Source of the DNA: Phycicoccus endophyticus
Lineage (GTDB): Bacteria; Actinomycetota; Actinomycetes; Actinomycetales; Dermatophilaceae
Direction: 5' to 3'
Length of the DNA: 52,727 bases
NCBI RefSeq assembly: GCF_011326735.1
Contig: NZ_JAANCN010000014.1
Location: 1 to 52,727 of the forward strand
The first letter of the stretch is position 1. Each line of letters starts with the position of its first letter. Below the pieces are notes generated by a model. It was not told the DNA's origin and searched no databases. It worked only from the letters and a program-made list of their open reading frames with translations. Made by a program: the position numbers and the translations under genes. This document shows, in pieces, positions 33,097 through 41,797 of this stretch.

Positions 33097-34155
33097 CTAG
33101 GCGTGGCCGCCGACGGCGTCGAGCCCGGCGGCGAGCAGGGGGTCGACGACGGCGCCGACCCCTGCGAAGCCCTCGCCGACGGTCTGCCCGGCGAGGTAGC
33201 GGTGGTGGATGCCCTCGAGGATCGCCGCGAGCTTGTACGCCGCGAGCCCGAGGTGGAAATCGAGCGGCACCGGCCCGAGCCCGCACGTGGCGGCGTAGCG
33301 CTCGAGCATCCCGCGCTCGTCGAGGTGGCCCGGAGCCCGGACGGCGTCGGCGACCGCACCCGGGGCGAGGTCGGCGAGGCGGCCGTAGAGCACGAGCAGG
33401 GCGAGGTCGGTGCGGGTGTCGCCGAGGGTGGCCATCTCCCAGTCGAGGACCGCGGCAACCTGGTCGTGGTCGTCGACGAGGAGGTTGTCGAGCCGGTAGT
33501 CGCCGTGGACGATGCCCGGACGCGCCTCGGCCTCGGCGCCCTCGACGCCGTCGGCGAGGGCACGGGCGAGGCGGGACTCCAGCGGCCGCTCGGTCGTCAG
33601 AGAGGTCGCCATCTGCGTCCGCCAGCGGGTCACCTGGCGCCCGAGGAAGCCCTCGGGGCGGCCGAAGTCCGCGAGCCCGACCGCCTCCGGCTCGACCGCG
33701 TGCAGCGCCGCGAGCGTGTCGACCAGACGCTCGCTGATGGCCCGGGTGCGCGCCTCGCCGAGCGGCGCGAGCTGGCCGACAGTCCGGTACGGCGTGCCGG
33801 GCACGTCGGACATGACGTAGAACGGAGCGCCGACGACCGACTCGTCGGCACAGAAGGCGTACGTCGCGGGGACTGGGACGGCGGTGGGCGCGAGGGCCGA
33901 GACGACGCGGTGCTCGCGTCCCATGTCGTGCGCGGTGGCCAGGACGTGCCCGAGCGGTGGGCGGCGCACGACCCAGGTGCGCTCCCCGTCGCCGACCCGG
34001 TAGGTGAGGTTGGACTTCCCGCCGGCGACGAGCTCGACGTCGAGGGGGCGTGTGGGGCCGGCCAGCGCGGTGTCCGGGTCGTCGCCGAGCACCCGGCGCC
34101 ACCAGGCGGTGAGGGCGTCCGGCTCCAGCCCTGGGGGCGTCGGGGAGGGGCTCAT
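33097..34155 (-). CDS. Aminoglycoside-phosphotransferase-fold kinase (ACAD11 N-domain/LvaA-like)
   Basis: 352 residues. GGKSNLTYRVGDGERTWVVRRPPLGHVL is the glycine-rich loop and lysine region of this fold, IVHGDYRLDNLLVDD holds the catalytic HGD (217-219) and Asn224, and VLDWEMATLGD the metal-binding Asp238. This subgroup is not for antibiotic resistance: its relatives are the N-terminal part of ACAD10/11 and LvaA of Pseudomonas putida, which phosphorylate the hydroxyl of 4-hydroxyacyl-CoA. The start lies three bases after the FabG-like gene's stop, and the dehydrogenase partner follows. Confidence 0.88.
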   Translation of the reverse strand: MSPSPTPPGLEPDALTAWWRRVLGDDPDTALAGPTRPLDVELVAGGKSNLTYRVGDGERTWVVRRPPLGHVLATAHDMGREHRVVSALAPTAVPVPATYAFCADESVVGAPFYVMSDVPGTPYRTVGQLAPLGEARTRAISERLVDTLAALHAVEPEAVGLADFGRPEGFLGRQVTRWRTQMATSLTTERPLESRLARALADGVEGAEAEARPGIVHGDYRLDNLLVDDHDQVAAVLDWEMATLGDTRTDLALLVLYGRLADLAPGAVADAVRAPGHLDERGMLERYAATCGLGPVPLDFHLGLAAYKLAAILEGIHHRYLAGQTVGEGFAGVGAVVDPLLAAGLDAVGGHA

Positions 34156-34158
34156 CGG

Positions 34159-34914
34159 TCAGTCGCGGGGGCCGCCGGCGACGTAGAGCACCTGGCCGGA
34201 GACGAACCCGGCACCCTCGCTGCAGAAGAACGAGGCGGCGTGGGCGATGTCCGCGGGGCGGCCGATCCTGGCCACGGGCGTCTCACGGGCCACCGCCTCC
34301 TTGAACTGCTCGAAGTCGACCCCGACCCGGGCCGCGGTCGCGGCGGTCATGTCGGTCTCGATGAAGCCGGGGGCGATGGCGTTCGCCGTGACGTTGTACC
34401 GCCCGAGCTCGATGGCCAGCGTCTTGGTCAGCCCCTGCATCCCGGCCTTGGCGGCGGAGTAGTTCGCCTGCCCGCGGTTGCCGAGCGCCGAGGTGCTCGA
34501 GAGGTTGACGATCCGCCCGAAGCGCTCCTGCACCATGTGCGCCTGGCAGGCCCGGGTCATGAGGAACGCGCCGCGCAGGTGGACGTCCATCACGGCGTCC
34601 CAGTCGGCGGTCGTCATCTTGAAGAGCAGGTTGTCGCGGATGATGCCCGCGTTGTTGACGAGCACCGTCGGCGGGCCGAGCTCGGTGGCCACCCGCTCCA
34701 CGGCCGCGGTGACCGCCTCCTCGTCCGACACGTCGCAGCCCACGGCCAGGGCCGTGCCGCCGGCGTGCGCGATGTCCTCCACGGTCGAGCGGCAGGCGGA
34801 CTCGTCGAGGTCGACGACGGCGACGGACATCCCGTCGGCGGCCAGCCGGCGGGCGACCTCGGCGCCGATGCCACGTGCTGCTCCGGTGACGACAGCGGTT
34901 CGGGCGGTGCTCAT
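34159..34914 (-). CDS. Short-chain dehydrogenase/3-oxoacyl reductase (FabG-like)
   Basis: 251 residues. VVTGAARGIG is the cofactor loop, LVNNAGI and the catalytic Ser (NLSSTSALG), Tyr and Lys (YSAAKAG) are in place, and the GFIETDMT region matches FabG. It interconverts 3-oxo- and 3-hydroxyacyl thioesters using NAD(P)H. Within this operon it most likely serves acyl-CoA breakdown rather than fatty-acid synthesis. The ATG overlaps the upstream gene's stop by four bases and the next start lies three bases after its stop. Confidence 0.92.
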   Translation of the reverse strand: MSTARTAVVTGAARGIGAEVARRLAADGMSVAVVDLDESACRSTVEDIAHAGGTALAVGCDVSDEEAVTAAVERVATELGPPTVLVNNAGIIRDNLLFKMTTADWDAVMDVHLRGAFLMTRACQAHMVQERFGRIVNLSSTSALGNRGQANYSAAKAGMQGLTKTLAIELGRYNVTANAIAPGFIETDMTAATAARVGVDFEQFKEAVARETPVARIGRPADIAHAASFFCSEGAGFVSGQVLYVAGGPRD

Positions 34915-35963
34915 CTGAGGGGCCTCCTCGGGTCGGGGTCGGGTCGTTCGGGGTCCGCTGACGGGCGGCGCGCGGCGGGGTCGGCGACGTAGACGACCCG
35001 CCCGACCGTGTGCCCGTCCGCGAGCCGCTGGACACCCGCGGCGACGTCCTCGAGCCCCAGGCGCTCGCTGACCAGGGGGGCGAGCGCGCCGGCGTCCGCG
35101 AGCCGGACGAGCTCGGCGTGGACGTCCCGCACGGCCTCGGGCTCGCGGGCGGCGTAGAGCCCCCAGTGCAGCCCGAGAACGGCGTAGTTCTTCACGAGGG
35201 CGTGGTTGAGCGCGGCGGACTGGATCTCCCCGCCGGCGAAGCCGACGACGACGATCCGCCCCTCGAAGGCGACGCACCGGGTGGCGCTGCGGTAGGCCTC
35301 GCCACCCACGGGGTCGAAGACGACGTCGGCGCCACGGCCGCCGGTGACCGAGCGGACGACCTCGACGACGTCCTCGGTGTGCCGGTCGACGACGACGTCG
35401 GCCCCGAGCCGGCGCGCCACCTGCGCCTTGTGCGGCCCACCGACGACCGCGACGACCCGGGCCCCGGCCGCGCGGCCGAGCTGGACGGCGGCGCTGCCCA
35501 CGCCACCGGCCGCCGCGTGCACGAGCAGGGTCTCCCCGGCGCGCAGACCCGCACGCCGGTGCAGCCCGAACCACCCGGTCTGGTAGGCGATGTGCAGCGA
35601 GGCCGCCTGGGCGTCCTCGAGCGAGTCCGGGGCGGGGAAGGTGGACCCGCCGTCCATAGCGGCCAGCTCGGCGAACCCGCCGTGGGGCAGCGCCGTCGTC
35701 CCGAGGACCCGCTCCCCGACCGCGACCCCGTCGACCCCGTCGCCGACGGCGACGACCTCGCCGCAGACCTCGATGCCCGGGGTGAACGGCAGCGGCGGAC
35801 GCACCTGGTAGTGGCCCCGGCACATGAGGACGTCCGGGAAGTTGGCCGGCGTGGCGAGGGCGCGCACGACGACCCGCCCCGCGGTGGCGACCGGCTCGGG
35901 TACCTCGGTGAGGGCGAGGACCTCCGCCGGCTCGCCGAGGGCCGGGACCTGCCAGGCCCTCAC
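34911..35963 (-). CDS. Zinc-free quinone/enoyl reductase (MDR superfamily)
   Basis: 350 residues. The GroES-like part (ATPANFPDVLMCRGHYQVRPPLPFTPGIEVCGEV, seen in part) and the nucleotide motif LLVHAAAGGVGSAAVQLGRAAGARVVAVVG are those of NADPH:quinone oxidoreductases. In acyl-CoA operons such proteins can act as enoyl-CoA or enone reductases. It begins 13 bases beyond the upstream SDR gene's stop and overlaps the FabG-like gene by four bases. Confidence 0.9.
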   Translation of the reverse strand: MRAWQVPALGEPAEVLALTEVPEPVATAGRVVVRALATPANFPDVLMCRGHYQVRPPLPFTPGIEVCGEVVAVGDGVDGVAVGERVLGTTALPHGGFAELAAMDGGSTFPAPDSLEDAQAASLHIAYQTGWFGLHRRAGLRAGETLLVHAAAGGVGSAAVQLGRAAGARVVAVVGGPHKAQVARRLGADVVVDRHTEDVVEVVRSVTGGRGADVVFDPVGGEAYRSATRCVAFEGRIVVVGFAGGEIQSAALNHALVKNYAVLGLHWGLYAAREPEAVRDVHAELVRLADAGALAPLVSERLGLEDVAAGVQRLADGHTVGRVVYVADPAARRPSADPERPDPDPRRPLR

Positions 35964-35976
35964 CGGCTCCGGCCCA

Positions 35977-36756
35977 TCACAGGCCTCCGGTCAGGGTGAG
36001 CCCGCCGTCGACGACGAGGGTCTGCCCGGTGACCCAGGCGGCGTCCTCGGACAGGAGGAAGGCGACGGCGCCGGCGACGTCCTCGGGCACCCCGAGGCGC
36101 CCCAGCGGGTACCGGGCGGCGACCTGCTCCTCGCGACCCTCGTAGAGGGCGCGCGCGAAGCGGGTCTTGACCACGCCGGGGGCGACGGCGTTGACCCGCA
36201 CGCCGGGCCCGAGCTCGACGGCGAGCTCCTCGGTGAGGTGGATGAGCGCGGCCTTGCTCGCGCCGTACATGGCGATGCCCGGGGCCGGGGCGGTGCCGGC
36301 CACGGACGCGACGTTGACCACCGCGCCGCCGTGCTCGCGCATCCAGCCCGCGTGGACCGCCTGGGTCCAGCCGAGGCTCGCGGTGACGTTGACCTCGAGG
36401 ATCTTGCGGGCGGCGTCGAGGTCGAGGTCCATCAGGGGTCCGTAGGCGGGGTTGATCCCGGCGTTGTTGACGAGCAGGTCGAGGCGACCGAAGGTGCCCA
36501 CCGCCGCAGCCACCGCCGCGGCCCGGTGGTCGGCGTCGTCCGACCTGCCGGCGACGGCGAGGGCGACCGGTGGGCCCCCGAGCCGGTCGACCGCCTCGGT
36601 CAGCGTCTCCTCGGTGCGCGCGGTGAGGACCACGCGCCCGCCCTCGGCGACCACCCGCTCGGCGATGCCGAGGCCGATGCCGCGGCTCGCGCCCGTGACG
36701 AGGGCGACGCGGCCGGCGAGCCGGCCCGCCGCGGCGGCGGTGTCGTCGGTGGGCAT
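35977..36756 (-). CDS. Short-chain dehydrogenase/reductase, first gene of the acyl-CoA operon
   Basis: 259 residues from an ATG with GGGAGG six bases upstream; a longer frame exists but would read through the operator. VALVTGASRGIG, LLVNNAGINP, VNVASVAG and MYGASKAAL show an intact SDR cofactor loop and Ser-Tyr-Lys centre. It may oxidise a 3-hydroxyacyl or other hydroxy intermediate. It is the first of five genes, transcribed away from the TetR gene, with the operator just 17 bases before its start. Confidence 0.9.
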   Translation of the reverse strand: MPTDDTAAAAGRLAGRVALVTGASRGIGLGIAERVVAEGGRVVLTARTEETLTEAVDRLGGPPVALAVAGRSDDADHRAAAVAAAVGTFGRLDLLVNNAGINPAYGPLMDLDLDAARKILEVNVTASLGWTQAVHAGWMREHGGAVVNVASVAGTAPAPGIAMYGASKAALIHLTEELAVELGPGVRVNAVAPGVVKTRFARALYEGREEQVAARYPLGRLGVPEDVAGAVAFLLSEDAAWVTGQTLVVDGGLTLTGGL

Positions 36757-36773
36757 CGGTGCCTCCCAGGGGT

Positions 36774-36791
36774 TGACTAAGCGCTTGCTCA
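36774..36791. promoter_or_regulatory. TetR-type operator between the acyl-CoA operon and its regulator
   Basis: TGACTAAGCGCTTGCTCA is an imperfect palindrome (7 of 9 positions pair) centred on AAGCGCTT. Sites of the TNAGCNNNNGCTNA style are typical of TetR regulators of fatty-acid and acyl-CoA operons. It lies 17 bases before the SDR start and about 90 bases before the TetR start, so one site can control both. Confidence 0.7.
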
Positions 36792-36877
36792 GGCACAGCA
36801 TGGCCGTCGTGCCGCCACCGCGTCAACCCCCGCCGTCCCCGGGCGGACGCGGTCGCAGCGCGCCCGAGGAGGACGAC

Positions 36878-37480
36878 GTGACCGAGACCCGACGCCCGGC
36901 ACCACGGTCCGGCGAAGCCCGCGACCGGCTGTACAACGCCGCCGTCGAGGCCTTCTCCCGCAAGGGTTTCCACGGCACAACCACCCGCGACATCGCCGCT
37001 GCCGCCGGCATGTCCCCGGCGGCGCTGTACGTCCACCACCGCTCCAAGGAGGACATCCTCTACCGCATCTCCCGCCGCGGCCACGAGACGATGCTCGCCG
37101 TCCTGCGCTCGGCCCGGGCCTCGAGCGCGGACCACGTGGAGCGGCTGCGCGCGGTCGTGCGCGACGTCGTGAGCTACCACGCCCGGGCGCACGTCCTCGC
37201 CCGCGTGGTCAACGACGAGCTCGCGGCGCTGGCGCCGGAGCACCGCACGGAGGTCGAGGCCCTGCGGCACGCCGTCGACGCCGAGATGCAGGGGGTCGTC
37301 CAGGACGGGGTCGCGGACGGCGCGTTCCACTGCGAGGACCCGCGGGTCGCGGCGGCGGCGCTCCTCTCGCTCGCCGTCGACGTCGCCCGCTGGTACCGCG
37401 AGGACGGTGCCTGGACCCCCGAGGAGCTCGGTGAGCACTACGCGCACCTCGCGGTCCGCATCGTCGGTGCCGGCCGCTGA
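36878..37480 (+). CDS. TetR-family regulator of the acyl-CoA operon
   Basis: 200 residues from a GTG with GAGGAGG five bases upstream. The N-terminal helix-turn-helix (RKGFHGTTTRDIAAAAGMSPAALYVHHRSKEDIL, seen in part) is typical, and the C-terminal half (about 70-200) is the helical ligand-binding, dimer-forming domain. Divergent placement next to a palindrome makes it the likely repressor of the five-gene operon, released by an acyl-CoA. The ligand is not known. Confidence 0.9.
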   Translation: MTETRRPAPRSGEARDRLYNAAVEAFSRKGFHGTTTRDIAAAAGMSPAALYVHHRSKEDILYRISRRGHETMLAVLRSARASSADHVERLRAVVRDVVSYHARAHVLARVVNDELAALAPEHRTEVEALRHAVDAEMQGVVQDGVADGAFHCEDPRVAAAALLSLAVDVARWYREDGAWTPEELGEHYAHLAVRIVGAGR

Positions 37481-37562
37481 GGGGCGAGGCCGTCCACGCC
37501 GAGCGACCGGCCGCCATGCCCGGCATCCCGGGGGAGCGGCGGATCGGGGAGAATCGCCGACG

Positions 37563-40352
37563 ATGACCCTCACCGACCGCCTCACCGGGGCCGACGGCCG
37601 CCCGGGCGGCCCCGGCATCGGCCCCGACGCCGCCCTGGACGTGTTCGTCGAGTGGGCCGGCGAGCGGGGGTTCACGCTCTACCCGGCCCAGGAGGAGGCC
37701 GTGCTCGCCCTCACCGAGGGGGCCCACGTCGTCCTCGCCACGCCGACCGGCTCCGGCAAGTCCCTCGTCGCGGTCGCCGCCCACGCCCTGGCGCTCGCCA
37801 CCGGACGGCGCTCCTGGTACACCGCGCCGATCAAGGCACTCGTCTCCGAGAAGTTCTTCGCCCTCGTCGAGACCTTCGGGGCGGAGCACGTCGGGATGCT
37901 CACCGGCGACGCGGCGGTCAACCCCGGAGCACCGGTCATCTGCGCCACCGCCGAGGTCCTCGCCAACCACGCTCTGCGCGAACGAGACTCCTCCGATGTC
38001 GGGCTCGTCGTCATGGACGAGTTCCACTTCTACGGCGAGCCGGACCGCGGCTGGGCCTGGCAGGCCCCCCTCCTACTGCTGCCGGGCGCGCAGATGCTCC
38101 TGATGTCGGCGACGCTCGGCGACACGCATGCGATCGAGGAGGACCTGCACGCGCGCACCGGGCGGGAGGTCCTCGCCGTCACAGGCACGCAGCGCCCCGT
38201 GCCCCTGGAGTACGAGTGGGTGCTCACGCCCGTCCACGAGACCCTCGAGCTGCTGCTGCGCGAGGACAAGGCACCGGTCTACGTGGTGTCGTTCACCCAG
38301 GCGGCAGCGGTCGAGCAGGCTCAGGCCCTGGCTTCGGTCGAGGTCGTCACCGCGGCCCGCAAGGCCGCCCTCAAGGAGGCCGTCGGCGGCTTCCGCTTCG
38401 GGAAAGGCTTCGGGCACACCCTCCGACGGCTCGTCCTGCACGGCATCGGCGTGCACCACGCGGGGATGCTGCCGAAGTACCGCCGGCTCGTCGAGACCCT
38501 CGCCCAGGCCGGCCTGCTCGCCGTCATCTGCGGCACGGACACCCTCGGCGTCGGCATCAACGTCCCCATCCGCACCGTCCTGCTCACCTCGCTGACCAAG
38601 TACGACGGCCGGCGGCAGCGGGTGCTGCGCGCCCGCGAGTTCCACCAGATCGCCGGGCGGGCAGGCCGTGCTGGCTTCGACACCCTCGGCCACGTCGTCG
38701 TCGAGGCACCCGAGCACGTCATCGAGAACGCCAAGGCGCTCGCCAAGGCCGGCGAGGACCCGAAACGACAGCGCAAGGTCGTACGCAAGAAGCCCCCCGA
38801 GGGCACGCTGTCCTACACCGAGGCCACCTACGAGCGGCTCGTCGGCGCCCCGCCGGAGCCCCTGCGGCCCCGGATGCGGGTGACCCACGCGATGGTGCTC
38901 GGCGTCCTCGACCAGTGGGAGGGCCAGCAGGACGCGCTGTACACCCTCGTGCTCGACAACCACGAGGACGACGAGCGGCGCGCACGGCTCCTCGAGCGGG
39001 CCGTGCAGGTCGTCGGCTCGCTGCTGAGCGCCGGGGTCCTCGAGCCGGACGACGGCTCCTCCCTCAAGGACTGGCTGCCCCCCGAGCCCGAGCCAGAGGA
39101 GCCCGAGGCCCCCGCCGAGCAGGGGGCGGACACCCCCGAGGCGCCGTCGGAGGGGCTCGGCGCGCTCGGCGAGGCCCTCGCGGCCGCCGGCTTCGCGGCG
39201 CCCGAGGAGCCCACCCCCGAGCAACCCGCGTCCTCGGCCGGGGCAGCGGAGGGCCTCCGGGACACCCCGGCGGACCGCCCGCCCCTGGAGCGGTTCCTGC
39301 GCCGCGAGGGCCCCCGCTACGCCGAGGGTCCCTTCCAGGTGGCCATGGACCTCCACGAGGGGTTCGCCCTCAACCAGCCGCTCTCGGCCTTCGCGCTCGC
39401 GGCCCTGGAGCTGCTCGACCGGGAGTCGCCGGACTACGCGCTCGACGTCGTGAGCGTCATCGAGGCCACCCTCGACGACCCACGCCCGGTCCTGCTGGCC
39501 CAGCAGTTCGAGGCCCGCGGCGAGGCGGTCGCCGCGATGAAGGCCGACGGGCTGGAGTACGAGGAGCGGATGGAGGCCCTCGAGGAGGTCACCTGGCCGC
39601 GACCGCTCGCCGACCTGCTCGACCAGGCCCTGCGCACCTACCGGCGCAGCCACCCCTGGGTCGACCCACGCGACCTGTCGCCGAAGTCGGTCGTGCGCGA
39701 GATGTTCGAGCGGGCGATGACCTTCGGGGAGCTCGTGGCCCACCACAAGCTCGCCCGGGCCGAGGGCGTCCTCCTGCGCTACCTCACCGACGCCTACCGG
39801 GCCCTGCGCTCCACCGTGCCACTCTCGGCGCGCACCGAGGAGCTCGACGACCTCGTCGAGTGGCTGGGCGAGGTGGTCCGCCACACCGACTCCAGCCTGC
39901 TCGACGAGTGGGAGGCCCTGACCCACCCCACCCAGACGGCCGAGGACGAGGTCCGCCCCACCCCCGAGGGCCGAGCCCTGAGCGCAAACCCTCGGGCGCT
40001 GCGGGTCATGGTGCGCCAGAGCATGTTCCGGCGCGTGGAGCTGCTGGCGCTCGGCCGCTACGAGGCCCTGGCCGCGCTCGACGGAGGGCTGAGCGCCGCG
40101 CAGTGGCAGGACGCCGCGGCGGGCTACCTCGCGGAGTACGGCGAGGTCGGCGCCGGCCCGGACGCCCGCGGGCCGGCCCTCTTCCACGTCGAGCAGCGGG
40201 ACGGCACCTGGGCGGTCACCCAGATCCTCCAGGACCCGGAGGGCGACCACGACTGGCGGATCACCGCCGAGCTCGACCTCGCGGCGACCGACGAGGCCGG
40301 CGAGCCGGCACTCGTCGTCACCGGGTTGGCCCCCACCGGCGGCGGGGGCTGA
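37563..40352 (+). CDS. Ski2/Mtr4-like DEAD/DEAH-box helicase with C-terminal DUF3516
   Basis: 929 residues. Walker A is TPTGSGKS (60-67), the DExH box is MDEFHFY (Asp152), motif III is LMSATLG, and the second RecA domain ends in HQIAGRAGRAGFDT. An acidic Pro/Glu-rich linker (about 505-575) leads to a C-terminal region of the DUF3516 type (PLERFLRREGPRYAEGPFQVAMDL onward). This is the actinobacterial branch of Ski2-like helicases, related to but not the same as HelY proper, with a probable role in RNA unwinding and decay. GAGAAT eight bases before the ATG suggests a leaderless start. Confidence 0.88.
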   Translation: MTLTDRLTGADGRPGGPGIGPDAALDVFVEWAGERGFTLYPAQEEAVLALTEGAHVVLATPTGSGKSLVAVAAHALALATGRRSWYTAPIKALVSEKFFALVETFGAEHVGMLTGDAAVNPGAPVICATAEVLANHALRERDSSDVGLVVMDEFHFYGEPDRGWAWQAPLLLLPGAQMLLMSATLGDTHAIEEDLHARTGREVLAVTGTQRPVPLEYEWVLTPVHETLELLLREDKAPVYVVSFTQAAAVEQAQALASVEVVTAARKAALKEAVGGFRFGKGFGHTLRRLVLHGIGVHHAGMLPKYRRLVETLAQAGLLAVICGTDTLGVGINVPIRTVLLTSLTKYDGRRQRVLRAREFHQIAGRAGRAGFDTLGHVVVEAPEHVIENAKALAKAGEDPKRQRKVVRKKPPEGTLSYTEATYERLVGAPPEPLRPRMRVTHAMVLGVLDQWEGQQDALYTLVLDNHEDDERRARLLERAVQVVGSLLSAGVLEPDDGSSLKDWLPPEPEPEEPEAPAEQGADTPEAPSEGLGALGEALAAAGFAAPEEPTPEQPASSAGAAEGLRDTPADRPPLERFLRREGPRYAEGPFQVAMDLHEGFALNQPLSAFALAALELLDRESPDYALDVVSVIEATLDDPRPVLLAQQFEARGEAVAAMKADGLEYEERMEALEEVTWPRPLADLLDQALRTYRRSHPWVDPRDLSPKSVVREMFERAMTFGELVAHHKLARAEGVLLRYLTDAYRALRSTVPLSARTEELDDLVEWLGEVVRHTDSSLLDEWEALTHPTQTAEDEVRPTPEGRALSANPRALRVMVRQSMFRRVELLALGRYEALAALDGGLSAAQWQDAAAGYLAEYGEVGAGPDARGPALFHVEQRDGTWAVTQILQDPEGDHDWRITAELDLAATDEAGEPALVVTGLAPTGGGG

Positions 40353-40444
40353 CCGGCCGCCTACGCGCTCGCGCTCCGGTGGCCGCAGCGCGCGGCCGGG
40401 GTGAGGATGGGGGCGACCGGCTACCCGAGGAGAGGACCCCGGCC

Positions 40445-41770
40445 ATGAGCGCGACCGCCCCGTGGGACGCCACGAGCCTCGCCACCCGCTACGACGAGGT
40501 GCGGGCGCACACCGAGCGCCTCGCGGCGCCGCTGTCGCCGGAGGACCAGACCGTGCAGTCGATGCCCGACGTCTCGCCGACGAAGTGGCACCGGGCGCAC
40601 GTCACGTGGTTCTTCGAGACCTTCGTGCTCAGCCCGCACGAGCCGGGGTTCGCCCCCTTCCAGGACCGCTACTGGTTCCTCTTCAACAGCTACTACGAGA
40701 GCCTCGGGCCGCGGTACTCCCGCCCCGACCGGGGGCTCGTCACCCGGCCCGGCGCGCACGACGTCGGGCTCTACCGGGGCAACGTCGACGACCGGATGCG
40801 CGACCTGGTCGCCTCCCTCGACGACGGCACCGTCGACAAGCTCGCGCCCACCGTCGAGCTCGGCTTCCACCACGAGCAGCAGCACCAGGAGCTGCTCCTC
40901 ATGGACATCAAGCACGTCCTCTCGCGCAACCCTCTCGAGCCGGTCTACGGCGGCACCCGGCCGGCCCGCACCGAGCCCGACGACCTCGGCTGGGTCGACG
41001 TCGAGGGCGGGCTCGTCGAGGTCGGGCACGAGGGGGAGGGGTTCGCCTTCGACAACGAGCTCCCCCGCCACCGGCAGTGGCTGGAGCCGTACCGGCTGGC
41101 CGACCGGCTCGTGACGAACGGCGAGTGGCTGCGGTTCATGGCCGACGGCGGGTACGCGCGCCACGAGCTGTGGCTCTCCGACGGCTGGGCCACCGTCCAG
41201 CGCGAGGGCTGGCGGGCGCCCTTGTACTGGAGCGAGCACGACGGTGTCTGGCTCGAGCACACCCTCCACGGCACGTGGCCGGTCAACCCCGGGCTGCCCG
41301 TCGGGCACGTCAGCTTCTACGAGGCCGAGGCGTACGCGACGTGGGCCGGCAAGCGCCTGCCGAGCGAGGGGGAGTGGGAGCACGCCGTCGTCGAGGACGG
41401 GCAGGGCGACGCCGCGCGCTCCGGCGGCAACCTCGCCGACCTCGAGCACTTCCACCCGAGCGCGGCGCCCGCAGCCGGTGGCGAGCACCGGCTGCGCCAG
41501 GTCTACGGCGACTGCTGGGAGTGGACCTCCTCGGCCTACCACCCCTACCCCGGGTTCCGTGCGGCCGACGGGGCGATCGGCGAGTACAACGGCAAGTTCA
41601 TGAGCAACCAGATGGTGCTGCGCGGCGGCTGTGCGCTCACCCCGCCGGCCCACGCTCGGCTGACCTACCGCAACTTCTTCCCACACCGCGCGCGCTGGGC
41701 GCTCACCGGCGTCCGACTGGCCGACGGCGGGACACCCCGAGAGGTGGGAGGGCCGGCCGGACGCGGCTGA
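40445..41770 (+). CDS. egtB: Ergothioneine sulfoxide synthase-type enzyme EgtB
   Basis: 441 residues, the normal EgtB length. The N-terminal DinB-like helical domain carries the iron ligands: PTKWHRAHVTWFFETF (His52) and GFHHEQQHQELLLMDIKH (His143, His147, the HxxxH). The C-terminal formylglycine-generating-enzyme-like domain has LPSEGEWEHA, YGDCWEWTSSAY and RGGCALT. It joins gamma-glutamylcysteine or cysteine to hercynine sulfur with O2. A GAGGAGAGG stretch precedes the ATG. The usual neighbours egtA, egtC and egtD are not here, so it is an orphan copy or the cluster is dispersed. The frame is open far upstream inside the helicase, but that is a shadow. Confidence 0.9.
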   Translation: MSATAPWDATSLATRYDEVRAHTERLAAPLSPEDQTVQSMPDVSPTKWHRAHVTWFFETFVLSPHEPGFAPFQDRYWFLFNSYYESLGPRYSRPDRGLVTRPGAHDVGLYRGNVDDRMRDLVASLDDGTVDKLAPTVELGFHHEQQHQELLLMDIKHVLSRNPLEPVYGGTRPARTEPDDLGWVDVEGGLVEVGHEGEGFAFDNELPRHRQWLEPYRLADRLVTNGEWLRFMADGGYARHELWLSDGWATVQREGWRAPLYWSEHDGVWLEHTLHGTWPVNPGLPVGHVSFYEAEAYATWAGKRLPSEGEWEHAVVEDGQGDAARSGGNLADLEHFHPSAAPAAGGEHRLRQVYGDCWEWTSSAYHPYPGFRAADGAIGEYNGKFMSNQMVLRGGCALTPPAHARLTYRNFFPHRARWALTGVRLADGGTPREVGGPAGRG

Positions 41771-41797
41771 CCCTCCCCGCGCGGGGTGGCCGACCGC

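Noticed and set aside
33097-34155. Aminoglycoside resistance kinase
   Set aside because: The fold is shared, but the operon and the ACAD11-like partner fit an acyl-CoA kinase, and resistance enzymes lack this setting.
37652-41770. A 1372-codon frame joining an out-of-frame reading of the helicase to EgtB
   Set aside because: Only the EgtB part has family motifs; the helicase is clearly encoded in another frame, and a ribosome-binding site marks the EgtB start at 40445.
41775-41786. Terminator between egtB and bfr
   Set aside because: CCCCGCGCGGGG is a palindrome without a loop, so it would not make a good hairpin.
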